Assembly (NCBI RefSeq): GCF_902460415.1 | Contig: NZ_CABPTY010000002.1 | Coordinates: forward strand, 411,134 to 475,133 | Direction: 5' to 3' | DNA from: Campylobacter_A concisus_Y | Lineage (GTDB): Bacteria; Campylobacterota; Campylobacteria; Campylobacterales; Campylobacteraceae | DNA: 64,000 nt | In this document: in pieces, positions 40,921 through 49,969 of the stretch | Numbering within the stretch: position 1 is the first letter of the stretch | Layout of the letters: each line of letters begins with the position of its first letter | The notes under the pieces: generated by a model | Told to the model about the DNA's origin: nothing | What the model saw: only the letters and a program-made list of their open reading frames with translations | Databases searched by the model: none | Position numbers and translations under genes: made by a program

Positions 40921-41526
40921 ATGTCTGCATTTTGGAGTGGATTTTTTACAAGTTTATCTTTAATATTGGCTATCGGCGCGCAAAATGCATTTGTTTTGAA
41001 GCAGGGTATAAAAAAGGAACATGTTTTTGCAGTTTGCTTAATATGCGCACTTGGTGATGCCTTGCTTATATTTGCTGGAGTTTTTGGTTTTGCAAAAGTG
41101 CTACAAAAATTTGAGTTTTTTAAACAGGTTGCCATATATGGTGGTTTTATCTTTTTATTTGTCTATAGTCTAAAGAGTTTGTATGGTGCATTTAAAAATC
41201 CCAAAAGCCTTCTTCCTAGTGCGCAACACGAGTCAAAATTTAGCAAAATAGTGCTTTTGACGCTTGCTTTTACTTGGCTAAATCCTCACGTCTATCTTGA
41301 TACGATGCTTTTAATAGGATCTATTTCAACAAAATTTGGAGATGAAAATATAATTTTTGGCATCGGTGCTAGTCTTGCATCGCTATTTTTCTTCTTTTCT
41401 TTAGGATATGGAGCAAGAGTTCTCGCTCCAGTTTTTGCAAAAGAATTTTCATGGAAAATTTTAGAAATTTTTGTTGGGATTATTATGCTTCTAATCGCTT
41501 TTAGTTTACTTTTTACTAAAGTATAG
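40921..41526 (+). CDS. LysE/ArgO-type amino acid exporter
   Basis: Start at ATG 40921 (AAAGG suitably spaced); an ATG at 40915 is too close to the ribosome-binding site. The 201-residue protein has six hydrophobic helices. SLILAIGAQNAFVLKQGIKKEH is split around the ArgO/LysE signature (GAQNAFVLKQG), and TLAFTWLNPHVYLDTMLL carries the N-P-H-x-x-x-D motif shared by ArgO and LysE. It should export basic amino acids. No regulator gene is adjacent. Lysine and arginine specificity cannot be told apart here. Confidence 0.85.
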   Translation: MSAFWSGFFTSLSLILAIGAQNAFVLKQGIKKEHVFAVCLICALGDALLIFAGVFGFAKVLQKFEFFKQVAIYGGFIFLFVYSLKSLYGAFKNPKSLLPSAQHESKFSKIVLLTLAFTWLNPHVYLDTMLLIGSISTKFGDENIIFGIGASLASLFFFFSLGYGARVLAPVFAKEFSWKILEIFVGIIMLLIAFSLLFTKV

Positions 41527-41654
41527 ATAAGATACATAAAATTTTACGCTAAATATTTTGTATTTTTATATGTATTAAAAATTTACATATTATTAATGTA
41601 AGATGCATTGATATGTACGACGGAGATTTTATGTTTTAAATTTGATTAAAAAAG

Positions 41655-41681
41655 TCTCCAAGCCCAAAATGAGCTTGGAGA
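41655..41681 (-). terminator. Terminator after glnA
   Basis: TCTCCAAGC (41655-41663) pairs with GCTTGGAGA (41673-41681), 8 bases after the glnA stop, with T-rich sequence beyond it on the minus strand. Confidence 0.75.
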
Positions 41682-41688
41682 TTGCGTT

Positions 41689-43119
41689 TTAGCAAGAGAA
41701 GCAAGTTTTAAACTCATAAGCGGTTGGGCGCGCTTCGTAAGGCCAAACTTGAGTTTCAAATTTGAAGTGTTGATAGGTGTCTATGAAAAGATCGGTCATT
41801 ATTGGCTTTAAGTATTCATTATCGCGAATCAGCGCTTCAAGGCTACCACGAAGTGTGTGTGGAAGCTGCTCGATGCCACGCTCTCTGATCTCATCAAGAT
41901 GGAGTTTAAATAAATTCTCATCCATCGGACCAACCGGCTCGTATTTGTGTTTTACGCCGTCAAGGCCTGCCATTAGCATCGCTGAGAAGGCTAGATAAGG
42001 GTTTGCTGTGCTATCTGGAAATCTCATCTCAGCCCTAACTGACTTCTCGCCAGCGCCGTAAGGTATGCGGATGCTAGCTGAGCGGTTTTGACTAGAGTAG
42101 GTGAGGATAGATGGCGCTTCAAAGCCCGGAATTAGGCGTTTGTAGCTGTTTGTGCTCGGGTTTGTGAAAGCTGCAACGCTTCTTGCGTGTTTTAAAACGC
42201 CTCCGATGTAGTGTCTAGCAAAGTCACTTAAATTTGCGTAGTTGCCCTCTTTGTAGAATAAATTTTTGCCATCTTTCCAGACTGATTGATGCACGTGCAT
42301 GCCGCTGCCGTTGTCGCCGTAGAGTGGTTTTGGCATAAATGTAACTGTCTTGCCATTTAGGTGAGCCACCATGCGAACGACATATTTATAAATTTGAACA
42401 TTATCGGCGGCTTCGACTAAGTTACCAAATTTCACGCCGATCTCACCTTGTCCTTGAGCGACTTCGTGGTGTCCTAAAAAGACTTCAAGGCCAACTTGCT
42501 CTAGAACTTGCATCATTTCAGCTCTTAGATCTACCATGCTATCTATCGGCTGAGTCATCAAGTAGCCGCCTTTTCTGCGTGGGCGATGACCTGTGTTGTA
42601 GCTATCTTTAAAGTCAGTAGCGTCGTTCCACTCGCCTTCTTCGCTATCTACTTGATACATCGCGCAGTTTGGGCTATCGATGATTTTGACGTTATCAAAG
42701 ACAAAAAATTCATTCTCAGGGCCAAAGTAAGCCTCATCGCCAAGTCCGCTATCTTTTACGTATTGCATTGCTCTTTTAGCAATTGAGCGAGGGCATTTTT
42801 CATAAATTTGACCTTTGTAAATGTCGTAAATATCGCAAAAAACAACAACTGTAATATCAGAAGTAAATGGGTCTAAAAATGCAGTTGTAGCTTCTGGCTT
42901 CATTATCATATCGCTCTTATCGATTGGTTGCCAGCCATGCATAGAGCTAGCGTCCATTGGGATGCCATTTATAAAATTTTCTTTCGTAACAGCTTTTATG
43001 TTGTAACTAATGCTATGCCAAGCACCACCTAAATCAGTAAATCTAAAATCAACAAATTTGACTTCATTTTCTTTACAAAAATCAAAAAAATGATCTATAT
43101 TTTGGACGAATTTTCCCAC
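41689..43119 (-). CDS. glnA: Glutamine synthetase, type I
   Basis: The 476-residue enzyme makes glutamine from glutamate, ammonia and ATP. FRFTDLGGAWHSIS opens the N-terminal domain, DASSMHGWQPIDKSDM is the Asp50-type loop, GSGMHVHQSVW the ATP-binding signature and FPDSTANPYLAFSAMLMAG the glutamate flap region. The adenylylation Tyr of enterobacterial GS (NLYDLP) is Phe404 here (MDENLFKLHL), as I recall for Helicobacter, so GlnE-type control is not possible. It is a single gene, with a terminator at 41655-41681. Confidence 0.95.
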   Translation of the reverse strand: MGKFVQNIDHFFDFCKENEVKFVDFRFTDLGGAWHSISYNIKAVTKENFINGIPMDASSMHGWQPIDKSDMIMKPEATTAFLDPFTSDITVVVFCDIYDIYKGQIYEKCPRSIAKRAMQYVKDSGLGDEAYFGPENEFFVFDNVKIIDSPNCAMYQVDSEEGEWNDATDFKDSYNTGHRPRRKGGYLMTQPIDSMVDLRAEMMQVLEQVGLEVFLGHHEVAQGQGEIGVKFGNLVEAADNVQIYKYVVRMVAHLNGKTVTFMPKPLYGDNGSGMHVHQSVWKDGKNLFYKEGNYANLSDFARHYIGGVLKHARSVAAFTNPSTNSYKRLIPGFEAPSILTYSSQNRSASIRIPYGAGEKSVRAEMRFPDSTANPYLAFSAMLMAGLDGVKHKYEPVGPMDENLFKLHLDEIRERGIEQLPHTLRGSLEALIRDNEYLKPIMTDLFIDTYQHFKFETQVWPYEARPTAYEFKTCFSC

Positions 43120-43207
43120 TTTTTTCTCCTTTTAATTTTTAAATTTTTCGTATTCTATCATAAAACCTAATATTTAAGATTAAATTTATATTTTATTTGA
43201 ACCCAAT

Positions 43208-43987
43208 CTAAAATTTTACTAATTCTCTATCTCTATTTTTAAAAATAGCACATTTTGAATAACCTAAATCTCTAGCTATTTGCTCGCAAATTTCGCCATT
43301 TTTACCGATATCTTCTTTTGTGTGAGCATCTGAGCCAAAAGTTATAGTTATATCTTTTTCGGCTATAAGCTCTAGTAAATTTACGCTTGGATATTGCTCG
43401 CCGATAGGCTTTCTAAAGCCAGCGGCATTTATCTCAACAACTAAATCTGCTTCTTTTATCGCATTTACTGCATTTTTAGCCAAAATCCTAACATCCTTTT
43501 TTGGTAAAAATTTAAAAAGTTTTAAAAGATCGATGTGCCCCATAATGTCAAATTTGCCAAGCTTAGCCGATCTTTCTACATGATCAAAATACTCTTGCCA
43601 AATCTGATCTAAGTCTTTGCCCTCGTAGCCTCCGATAAATTCTGGATTGTCAAATGCCCAGCCGTTAAAAAAATGCACAGAGCCTATCAGATAATCGACC
43701 TTTCTAGCAAAAACTCGCTCATCCATAAACCCATCTAAAAAATCCATCTCATAGCCAAGCAAAATTTCTATCTCACCGCTAAATTCATCTCTTAAACGTA
43801 AAATTTCATCTTCATAGCCTCGCATTTCATCAAAGCTCATTCTGTAAGCTTCATCGTAGTTCATTGGTGCGTGATCGCTAAAGCCAAAGTATTTTGTGCC
43901 AGCTTTTATTGCATTTTGTACATACTCTCTCGGCTTGCCAACTGCGTGCTTGCAAAGTGGCGTGTGGTTGTGAAGATCGACAGTCAT
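43208..43987 (-). CDS. PHP-family histidinol-phosphatase (HisJ-like)
   Basis: The 259-residue protein is a metal-dependent phosphoesterase of the PHP superfamily. MTVDLHNHTPLCKHAVGKP gives the first metal motif (HxH...H), FGFSDHAPMNYDE the second, LGYEMDFLDGF, GSVHFFNGWAF and DIMGHIDLLKLF the next, and ITFGSDAHTKEDIG the last. Together they match HisJ, which removes phosphate from histidinol phosphate. Another PHP phosphatase function is possible. It lies 88 bases upstream of glnA, same strand, and is not in C. jejuni at this place as far as I recall. Confidence 0.8.
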   Translation of the reverse strand: MTVDLHNHTPLCKHAVGKPREYVQNAIKAGTKYFGFSDHAPMNYDEAYRMSFDEMRGYEDEILRLRDEFSGEIEILLGYEMDFLDGFMDERVFARKVDYLIGSVHFFNGWAFDNPEFIGGYEGKDLDQIWQEYFDHVERSAKLGKFDIMGHIDLLKLFKFLPKKDVRILAKNAVNAIKEADLVVEINAAGFRKPIGEQYPSVNLLELIAEKDITITFGSDAHTKEDIGKNGEICEQIARDLGYSKCAIFKNRDRELVKF

Positions 43988-44122
43988 TATATGCCTTTTA
44001 AGGTCGTTTATTTTTAAAAATGCTATCTAAAAATTTATAAATTTAAAGATAAAAGCATTGCCTTTAAACTTACTTTTTATTTAAATCCTATATAATCAAG
44101 CCAAATTTTATTAGGAGCTTTT

Positions 44123-44881
44123 ATGACCCAAGAGGAACTTGACGCACTTATGGCAGGTGGGCTAGATGATGAGTTAGATAATGCTAAAGAAGATGCTGGC
44201 CAAGAGGTTGCGGACGTCAAAGAGGATACGGACGAGGTAGCAGAAGTTGCAGAAGCAATCGATACTAAAGATGAACCACAGTCAAAATCAGAAAGTAATT
44301 CAAAGAATGCAGAAAATTACAGAGTAAGTGCAGATGGCGTTTGGCCACCACCACCACCGACTGAAGACCATAAAATGGTTCATCAGCTTGATGACGTAAC
44401 AAGAGATAGTGAAGAAAAAGCTACTCAGATGTTTGATAAGCTTGAGACTATAAATAACTTTTTTATGGATGCTGAGAGCGACTCAAATAGCCTAAAAGAC
44501 ACAATAAACTCAAATATTGAGCTATTTACGACGCTAAGTGAGAAATTTCCAAATATCGCTGCATTTAGCGAGGCTTTAGAGAAAAACAACTCACTTCTTG
44601 GCACGATCGATAATATCATCGGAAATTTACAAATGGGACAAGATGAGATCATGATGGCTATGGATATGATGCAGTATCAAGACATCCATAGACAAAAGAT
44701 CGAGCGTGTTATCAATGTTATGAGAGCGCTAAGTAAATATATGAATACCTTGTTTGAAGGTAAAATCGACGATGATAAGCGTGTTAGCTCTGCTGTTCAC
44801 ATCGCTGGTGATACAACGACTGAAAATCTTGTCAGCAACGACGATATCGAAGCTTTGATAGAAAGTTTGGGTAAAAAATAG
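44123..44881 (+). CDS. cheZ: CheZ-type CheY-P phosphatase
   Basis: The 252-residue protein has an acidic, Pro-rich first third (PPPPPPTEDHK) and a long four-helix part. MMQYQDIHRQKIERVINVM holds the catalytic pair of CheZ (Asp, then Gln four residues later, as D143/Q147 in E. coli). The end (NDDIEALIESLGKK) matches the CheY-binding C-terminal peptide of CheZ (QVDDLLDSLGF). The start (MTQEELDALMAGG) instead resembles the FliM/FliN CheY-binding peptide. It should dephosphorylate CheY-P. The order glnA, cheZ, U32 peptidase matches C. jejuni, where the homologue is a CheZ. The stop overlaps the next GTG. Confidence 0.85.
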   Translation: MTQEELDALMAGGLDDELDNAKEDAGQEVADVKEDTDEVAEVAEAIDTKDEPQSKSESNSKNAENYRVSADGVWPPPPPTEDHKMVHQLDDVTRDSEEKATQMFDKLETINNFFMDAESDSNSLKDTINSNIELFTTLSEKFPNIAAFSEALEKNNSLLGTIDNIIGNLQMGQDEIMMAMDMMQYQDIHRQKIERVINVMRALSKYMNTLFEGKIDDDKRVSSAVHIAGDTTTENLVSNDDIEALIESLGKK

Positions 44882-46140
44882 TGCTAAAAAGGCCTGAGCT
44901 TTTATCTCCAGCTGGAAATTTAACAAAACTTAAAATAGCCCTTGAGTATGGAGCTGATGCCGTTTATGGCTCAGTGGCTAGTTTTTCACTAAGGACTAGA
45001 TCAGCAAGGGAATTTAACCTTGAAACATTCAAAGAGGCGATAGACTACACACATGCAAAGGGAAAGAAATTTTATGCGACCATAAATGCCTTTCCTTTTA
45101 ACTCTCAGATAGAACCGCTAAAAAGGCACTTGCAAACTATTTCGGCGATGAAGCCAGACGCCTTTATTATCGCAACTCCAGGCGTTATGAGTCTAGCAAA
45201 AGCCATCGCTCCTGATGTCGAGATACATCTCTCAACTCAGGCAAATGTCATGAACGTGCTTGATGCAAAAATTTATCACGATATGGGCGCAAAACGTATC
45301 GTCGTAGCACGTGAGATGAACTTAAAAGATGTTATAAAGATAAAAGAAGAAATTCCAACTCTTGATATCGAAATTTTTGTACATGGCTCGATGTGCTTTG
45401 CCTACTCTGGCAGGTGCTTAGTAAGCTCAGTGCAAAGCGGACGTATGTCAAACCGCGGCAGCTGCGCAAACGACTGCAGGTTTAAGTATGAACTTTACGC
45501 TAAAAACGAAGAGAGTGGCGTACTTTTCCGCTTAGAAGAGGATGAAAACGGCACTCATATTATGAACTCAAAAGATCTTTGCCTCATCTCTCACATCAAA
45601 GAGATCGTTGATAGCGGCGTTATTGATAGCCTAAAAATAGAAGGCCGCACAAAGAGCGAGTACTACGCAGCTTGCACAGCAAGAGCTTATAAAATGGCGA
45701 TAGATGATGCTATGGATGATAAATTTGACGCACAAATTTATGAGAATGAGATAAATACACTAAAAAACCGCGGCTTTACGGATGGATATTTGGTGCATAG
45801 GCCTTATGAGAGAATAGATACACAAAATCACGTTAGCAGCCTAGAAGAGGGCACGCATCAGGTAAATGCAATAAGCGAAGATGGCGAGTTTTTTAAGTGC
45901 AAATATAAAATTTTTCCAGGCAATAGCTACGAGATCGTGGCTCCTACTGGATCGGTTATAGAAGATAGTGAAAATAAAATCTCAAAGGTTTATTCACAAG
46001 AGGGCAAGAAAATTATCAAATTTAAGCAGCTCATCACCAAAAAAGGTAAGGTTATGAGTGAAATTCATAGTGGCAATGAAAATGAGATAAACATCGGCGT
46101 TAAGCTGCCAAAATTTAGCTTTTTAAGGGAGAAAATATGA
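44881..46140 (+). CDS. U32-family peptidase (tRNA hydroxylation protein TrhP-like)
   Basis: The 419-residue protein starts at GTG 44881, overlapping the cheZ TAG by one base. ELLSPAGNLTKLKIALEYGADAVYG is split around the family opening PAGNLTKLK, FVHGSMCFAYSGRCLVSS holds the conserved Cys set, and RGSCANDCRFKY, LKIEGRTKSEYYAA follow, the U32 signature of the YegQ/TrhP group. In E. coli TrhP takes part in 5-hydroxyuridine formation on tRNA; older annotations say collagenase-type protease. It overlaps purE by 4 bases. Confidence 0.88.
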   Translation: MLKRPELLSPAGNLTKLKIALEYGADAVYGSVASFSLRTRSAREFNLETFKEAIDYTHAKGKKFYATINAFPFNSQIEPLKRHLQTISAMKPDAFIIATPGVMSLAKAIAPDVEIHLSTQANVMNVLDAKIYHDMGAKRIVVAREMNLKDVIKIKEEIPTLDIEIFVHGSMCFAYSGRCLVSSVQSGRMSNRGSCANDCRFKYELYAKNEESGVLFRLEEDENGTHIMNSKDLCLISHIKEIVDSGVIDSLKIEGRTKSEYYAACTARAYKMAIDDAMDDKFDAQIYENEINTLKNRGFTDGYLVHRPYERIDTQNHVSSLEEGTHQVNAISEDGEFFKCKYKIFPGNSYEIVAPTGSVIEDSENKISKVYSQEGKKIIKFKQLITKKGKVMSEIHSGNENEINIGVKLPKFSFLREKI

Positions 46141-46631
46141 AATTTGTTTCTATTATAATGGGAAGTAAAAGCGATTATGAGATCGTTAGCGAGGCGGCAA
46201 AGACTCTTGAAAAATTTGGTGTAAAATATGAGTTGATAATAAGCTCAGCCCACAGAAGTCCAAAAAGAACTAGTGAGTACGTAGCAAATGCCGAGAAAAA
46301 GGGTGCAAAAGTATTCATCGCAGCTGCTGGTATGGCGGCTCACCTAGCTGGAGCGATCGCCGCTAATACTACAAAACCAGTGATTGGCATACCAATGGCA
46401 GGCTCGGCTCTAAGTGGTGTTGATGCACTTTACTCAACTGTGCAAATGCCAAGTGGCATGCCAGTAGCAACTCTAGCTATTGGCAAGGCCGGTGCTATAA
46501 ATGCAGCCTATTTGGCGGTGCAAATTTTAGCTCTTGAAGATGACAGTCTGGCAAGTGCCCTAAAAGCCGATAGAGAGGCAAAGATAAAGGCTTTAGAGGA
46601 AGACTCTTCAAAGGTTGAAGTGATACTGTAA
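46137..46631 (+). CDS. purE: N5-carboxyaminoimidazole ribonucleotide mutase
   Basis: The 164-residue class I PurE rearranges N5-CAIR to CAIR in purine synthesis. IIMGSKSDYEIVSEAAKTLE is the N-terminal phosphate-binding motif, SAHRSPKRTSEY holds the catalytic His, and AAAGMAAHLAGAIAANTTKPVIGIP the second signature (AGMAAHLAG). Its ATG overlaps the U32 stop (ATGA). Length is normal. Confidence 0.96.
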   Translation: MKFVSIIMGSKSDYEIVSEAAKTLEKFGVKYELIISSAHRSPKRTSEYVANAEKKGAKVFIAAAGMAAHLAGAIAANTTKPVIGIPMAGSALSGVDALYSTVQMPSGMPVATLAIGKAGAINAAYLAVQILALEDDSLASALKADREAKIKALEEDSSKVEVIL

Positions 46632-46643
46632 AAAGGAGAAGCG

Positions 46644-47117
46644 GTGCAGACCTATCTTGGAGTTGATGAATTTTGCAAACTTGTGCACTTGGAGCGTGAA
46701 GTTATCGAAGATATGATAAATCGTGGCGTTTTGAAAACCAAAGAGGAAAATGGAGAAATTTTGATAGAAGCGAGCGAAGGAACGATGAGCGTGGTGCCTA
46801 GTGTTTCGCAAAATTTATCTATGCAACCGCAAGGCCAAGATGGTATCAGCTTTGTTGAAAAGACGATTGGAACGATATTAAATTTACACGAAAAGGTACT
46901 TGACGCAAAGGATGAGACGCTTGAAACCCTAAGAAATGAGAATAAATTTTTAAAAGAGGCGCTTATTTCTATGCAAGAGCTCTATGACGAAGATAGAAAA
47001 ACGGTCGAGACGCTTACAAAACAGCTTAAAATTTCACAAGATGAAGTTGAATTTTTAAAACGAAAATACAAGCTAATGTGGAACCAAGCGGTTGAAAATT
47101 TTAACGGGCAAAAGTAG
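46644..47117 (+). CDS. Coiled-coil protein, probable DUF3972
   Basis: The 157-residue protein starts at GTG 46644 (GGAG upstream), 12 bases after purE. Residues 1-35 look like a MerR-type or excisionase-type helix-turn-helix (YLGVDEFCKLVHLEREVIEDMINRGVL, in part VDEFCKLVHL), and residues 80-150 are a long coiled coil (LETLRNENKFLKEALISM and on). C. jejuni has a homologue after purE; I recall the family as DUF3972. Function unknown; a DNA-binding role is possible from the N-terminus. Confidence 0.65.
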   Translation: MQTYLGVDEFCKLVHLEREVIEDMINRGVLKTKEENGEILIEASEGTMSVVPSVSQNLSMQPQGQDGISFVEKTIGTILNLHEKVLDAKDETLETLRNENKFLKEALISMQELYDEDRKTVETLTKQLKISQDEVEFLKRKYKLMWNQAVENFNGQK

Positions 47118-47120
47118 TTT

Positions 47121-47540
47121 ATGAAGATTATAAATTTAGAGGATAGCTTTGAAATTTACGGAGTAAAAACTCGCACTAAAAATGAAGATGAGATAGATGG
47201 CAATGGTAAAATTCCAGCTCTATGGTCTAAATTTATGAGTGAGCACTGCGATGGCAAGAGTGAAATTTATAGCGTTTACTGCAACTACGAAAGCGATCTT
47301 AACGGACATTACGATAACTTCATCGGCACAAGATCAAGTCACAAAAGTGATGAAATTCTAGAGATAAAAAGTGGCAAATACGCCGTTTTTAGTTTTGTAA
47401 GAGAGCCGCAAAACGTTGCAAAATTTTGGGGTGAAATTTGGAAATATTTTGAAAGTAGTGAGCTAAAAAGAGCCTATGAAACGGACTTTGAGCTTTACGG
47501 CAGCGACGAGATAAAAATTTTTATATCTATTTTAGGTTAG
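47121..47540 (+). CDS. GyrI-like effector-binding domain protein
   Basis: The 139-residue protein matches the stand-alone effector-binding domain found in AraC-type regulators and GyrI/SbmC: SFEIYGVKTRTKNEDE, then IPALWSKFM, IYSVYCNYESDLNGHYDNFIG (in part YSVYCNYESD), GKYAVFSFVREP, WGEIWKYF and YETDFELYG with DEIKIFISI at the end. It has no DNA-binding part. Such domains bind small hydrophobic molecules or gyrase. It sits 3 bases after the coiled-coil gene and 5 before abgT, so it may be co-transcribed. Confidence 0.75.
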   Translation: MKIINLEDSFEIYGVKTRTKNEDEIDGNGKIPALWSKFMSEHCDGKSEIYSVYCNYESDLNGHYDNFIGTRSSHKSDEILEIKSGKYAVFSFVREPQNVAKFWGEIWKYFESSELKRAYETDFELYGSDEIKIFISILG

Positions 47541-47545
47541 AAAAA

Positions 47546-49084
47546 ATGAATAAAAAAAATAATAGTTCAATCTTAAGTTTTATCGAAAATTTTGGTAACA
47601 AATTACCAAATCCAACTATGCTTTTTATCTATCTTTCGATTATTACTATAATAATATCGTTTGTGTTAGAAAAAATGGGCGTTGGCGTAAGCTATCAGGC
47701 TATCAAAGACGGACAAATATCACAGCTTAATGCAAATGTTATAAATTTGCTTTCTGCTGATAGTCTTAGATCTTTTGTTTCGTCTGTGCTTAAAAATTTT
47801 ACTAGTTTTTATCCTTTGGGAGTAGTCTTTGCAATTATTCTAGGTATTGGTATTGCAGACAAGTCTGGACTTTTATCAGCACTTATGACAAAGATTGCCT
47901 TAAAATCTTCCAAAATATGGGTAACTCCAATCGTTATTTTCCTTGGCGTAATGTCAAATGTTGCTTCCTCAGTTGGCTATGTTGTACTAATCCCGCTTGG
48001 AGCTATTTTATTTGCTGGATTTGGTCGCCATCCAATTGCTGGACTAGCTGCTGCTTTTGCTGGTGTTAGCGGTGGCTGGTCGGCAAATTTATTAATCGGT
48101 ACAAATGACCCTATGTTTGCGGCATTTTCTATGCAAGCAGCTAGCGTATTAAATCCAGATTATGTAGTGTTAGCAACTGCAAATTGGTACTTTATGATAG
48201 CTTCGACATTTTTGATCGTCTTTGTTGGCTGGTTTGTAACAGATAAAATCGTAGAGCCTAGGCTTGGTAAATTTGATTTTTTGGGTGATTTTAGCCTAAA
48301 AGAGCATAGTGAGATAAGTGCAGAGCAAAAACGTGGCTTAAAATTTTCACTAATAGCATTGATTGTTTTTGTGATTTTACTACTTGTGGCTATTTTGCCT
48401 TCTGGCTCTTTATTTGGAGCAAAAGGCAATGAAAGCTTTATGAAATCTACTTTTATGCATTCTATTGTTGTTTTTATGATGTTGCTTTTTATAGTGGTAG
48501 GTGTCGCTTACGGTGTAGGTGCTAGGAGTATAAAAAGCAGTAATGACGCCATAAAATTTATGGAGCAATCTATTTCTGAGCTATCAGGATTTTTGGTTTT
48601 GATATTTTTCGCAGCTCAGTTTACATATCTTTTTAATACCTCAAATATTGGGCTAGTGCTTTCTATCAAAGGTTCTATTTTTCTAAAAGAGATTGGATTA
48701 ACCGGACTTAGCCTTATTATAGTTTTTATTTTCTTGATCGCTTTTATAAATTTATTTATAGCTGTTGATTCTGCAAAGTGGGCGATGATGGCTCCAATTT
48801 TTGTACCAATGTTTATGAATCTTGGACTCTCGCCAGAGCTTACACAGGCTGCTTTTAGAATAGGCGACTCTACTACAAATATCATAACGCCTTTGATGCC
48901 GTTTTTTGTTTTGATAGTAGCTTTTATGCAAAAATACAATAAGGATTTAAAAATCGGATCAGTAGTTTCTATTATGCTTCCTTATACGGTTGCATTTTTA
49001 ATTTCTTGGACAGCATTAATGTCGTTTTGGTACATTTTTGATCTACCACTAGGACCTGGTGCAGTTATACACTATGTAAAGTAA
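47546..49084 (+). CDS. AbgT-family transporter
   Basis: The 512-residue membrane protein has about 11 hydrophobic segments and opens FIENFGNKLPNPTMLFIYLS, the AbgT-family start (ERxGNKLPxPxxLF). GFGRHPIAGLAAAFAGVSGG and NDPMF are the conserved hairpin region, and RIGDSTTNIITPLMPFFVL the C-terminal signature. E. coli AbgT imports p-aminobenzoyl-glutamate, while other members export sulfonamides; direction and substrate are unknown here. It lies between the GyrI-like gene and glyQ; I do not recall it here in C. jejuni. Confidence 0.85.
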   Translation: MNKKNNSSILSFIENFGNKLPNPTMLFIYLSIITIIISFVLEKMGVGVSYQAIKDGQISQLNANVINLLSADSLRSFVSSVLKNFTSFYPLGVVFAIILGIGIADKSGLLSALMTKIALKSSKIWVTPIVIFLGVMSNVASSVGYVVLIPLGAILFAGFGRHPIAGLAAAFAGVSGGWSANLLIGTNDPMFAAFSMQAASVLNPDYVVLATANWYFMIASTFLIVFVGWFVTDKIVEPRLGKFDFLGDFSLKEHSEISAEQKRGLKFSLIALIVFVILLLVAILPSGSLFGAKGNESFMKSTFMHSIVVFMMLLFIVVGVAYGVGARSIKSSNDAIKFMEQSISELSGFLVLIFFAAQFTYLFNTSNIGLVLSIKGSIFLKEIGLTGLSLIIVFIFLIAFINLFIAVDSAKWAMMAPIFVPMFMNLGLSPELTQAAFRIGDSTTNIITPLMPFFVLIVAFMQKYNKDLKIGSVVSIMLPYTVAFLISWTALMSFWYIFDLPLGPGAVIHYVK

Positions 49085-49102
49085 AATTTTAAAAGGAAAG
49101 CA

Positions 49103-49963
49103 ATGACATTTTCACAAATAATATTAACCCTTCAAAACTATTGGCAAGAGCAAGGTTGCGTTATACTTCAACCATACGACATGCCAGCTGGTGCGGGCAC
49201 ATATCACCAAGCGACATTTTTAAGAAGTCTCGGACCAAAGCCGTGGGCGACTGCATATGTAGCTCCAAGCCGCCGTCCGACTGATGGTAGATACGGCGAA
49301 AATCCAAACCGCCTAGGCGCTTATTATCAGTTTCAGGTGCTTATAAAACCAAGCCCAGAAAATATCCAAGAGCTTTATCTAAAAAGCCTTGAAAAGCTTG
49401 GGTTAAATTTGAAAAATCACGACATCCGCTTTGTCGAAGATAACTGGGAGAGCCCGACGCTAGGTGCTTGGGGACTTGGCTGGGAGGTCTGGTTAGATGG
49501 CATGGAAGTGACGCAGTTTACGTATTTTCAACAAGTGGGCGGCATCGCATGCGAGCTGATCTCTGGTGAGATAACATACGGACTTGAGCGTTTGGCCATG
49601 TATCTCCAAGATTTAAATAGCGTCTATGACATCGTTTGGGACGACAGGGATGGAAGCATCGTAACCTACGCCGACGTTCACAAACAAGGTGAGTATGAGT
49701 GGAGTAAATATAACTTTGAAGTAGCAAACGTAGATATGCTTTTTAACCAGTTCGAAAACGCATTTAACGAGTGCAAATGCTGCTTAGAGGCTAAAATTTC
49801 GCTCCCTGCGTATGATTACTGCATGCTTGCAGCTCATACATTTAACGTCCTTGATGCGCGTGGGGCGATAAGTGTTACACAAAGGCAAGACTACATCTTA
49901 AAAATCCGCGAGTTAGCCAAAGAGTGTGCGCTAACATATAAAGAGAGCCTGGAACAAAAGTAA
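49103..49963 (+). CDS. glyQ: Glycine--tRNA ligase alpha subunit
   Basis: The 286-residue subunit of the alpha2beta2 enzyme holds the aminoacylation site. QNYWQEQGCVILQPYDMPAGAGT is split by the family motif GCVILQPYD, followed by VAPSRRPTDGRYGENPNRLGAYYQ and LGLGWEVWLDGMEVTQFTYFQQ (in part GWEVWLDGMEVTQF), all standard GlyQ. AAAGGAAAG precedes the ATG. The beta subunit gene glyS is not adjacent, as in C. jejuni. Confidence 0.97.
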   Translation: MTFSQIILTLQNYWQEQGCVILQPYDMPAGAGTYHQATFLRSLGPKPWATAYVAPSRRPTDGRYGENPNRLGAYYQFQVLIKPSPENIQELYLKSLEKLGLNLKNHDIRFVEDNWESPTLGAWGLGWEVWLDGMEVTQFTYFQQVGGIACELISGEITYGLERLAMYLQDLNSVYDIVWDDRDGSIVTYADVHKQGEYEWSKYNFEVANVDMLFNQFENAFNECKCCLEAKISLPAYDYCMLAAHTFNVLDARGAISVTQRQDYILKIRELAKECALTYKESLEQK

Positions 49964-49969
49964 AATTTA

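Noticed and set aside
44330..44372. CCA repeats in cheZ as a phase-variable repeat
   Set aside because: They are a short Pro-codon stretch of four to five triplets and length changes would stay in frame.
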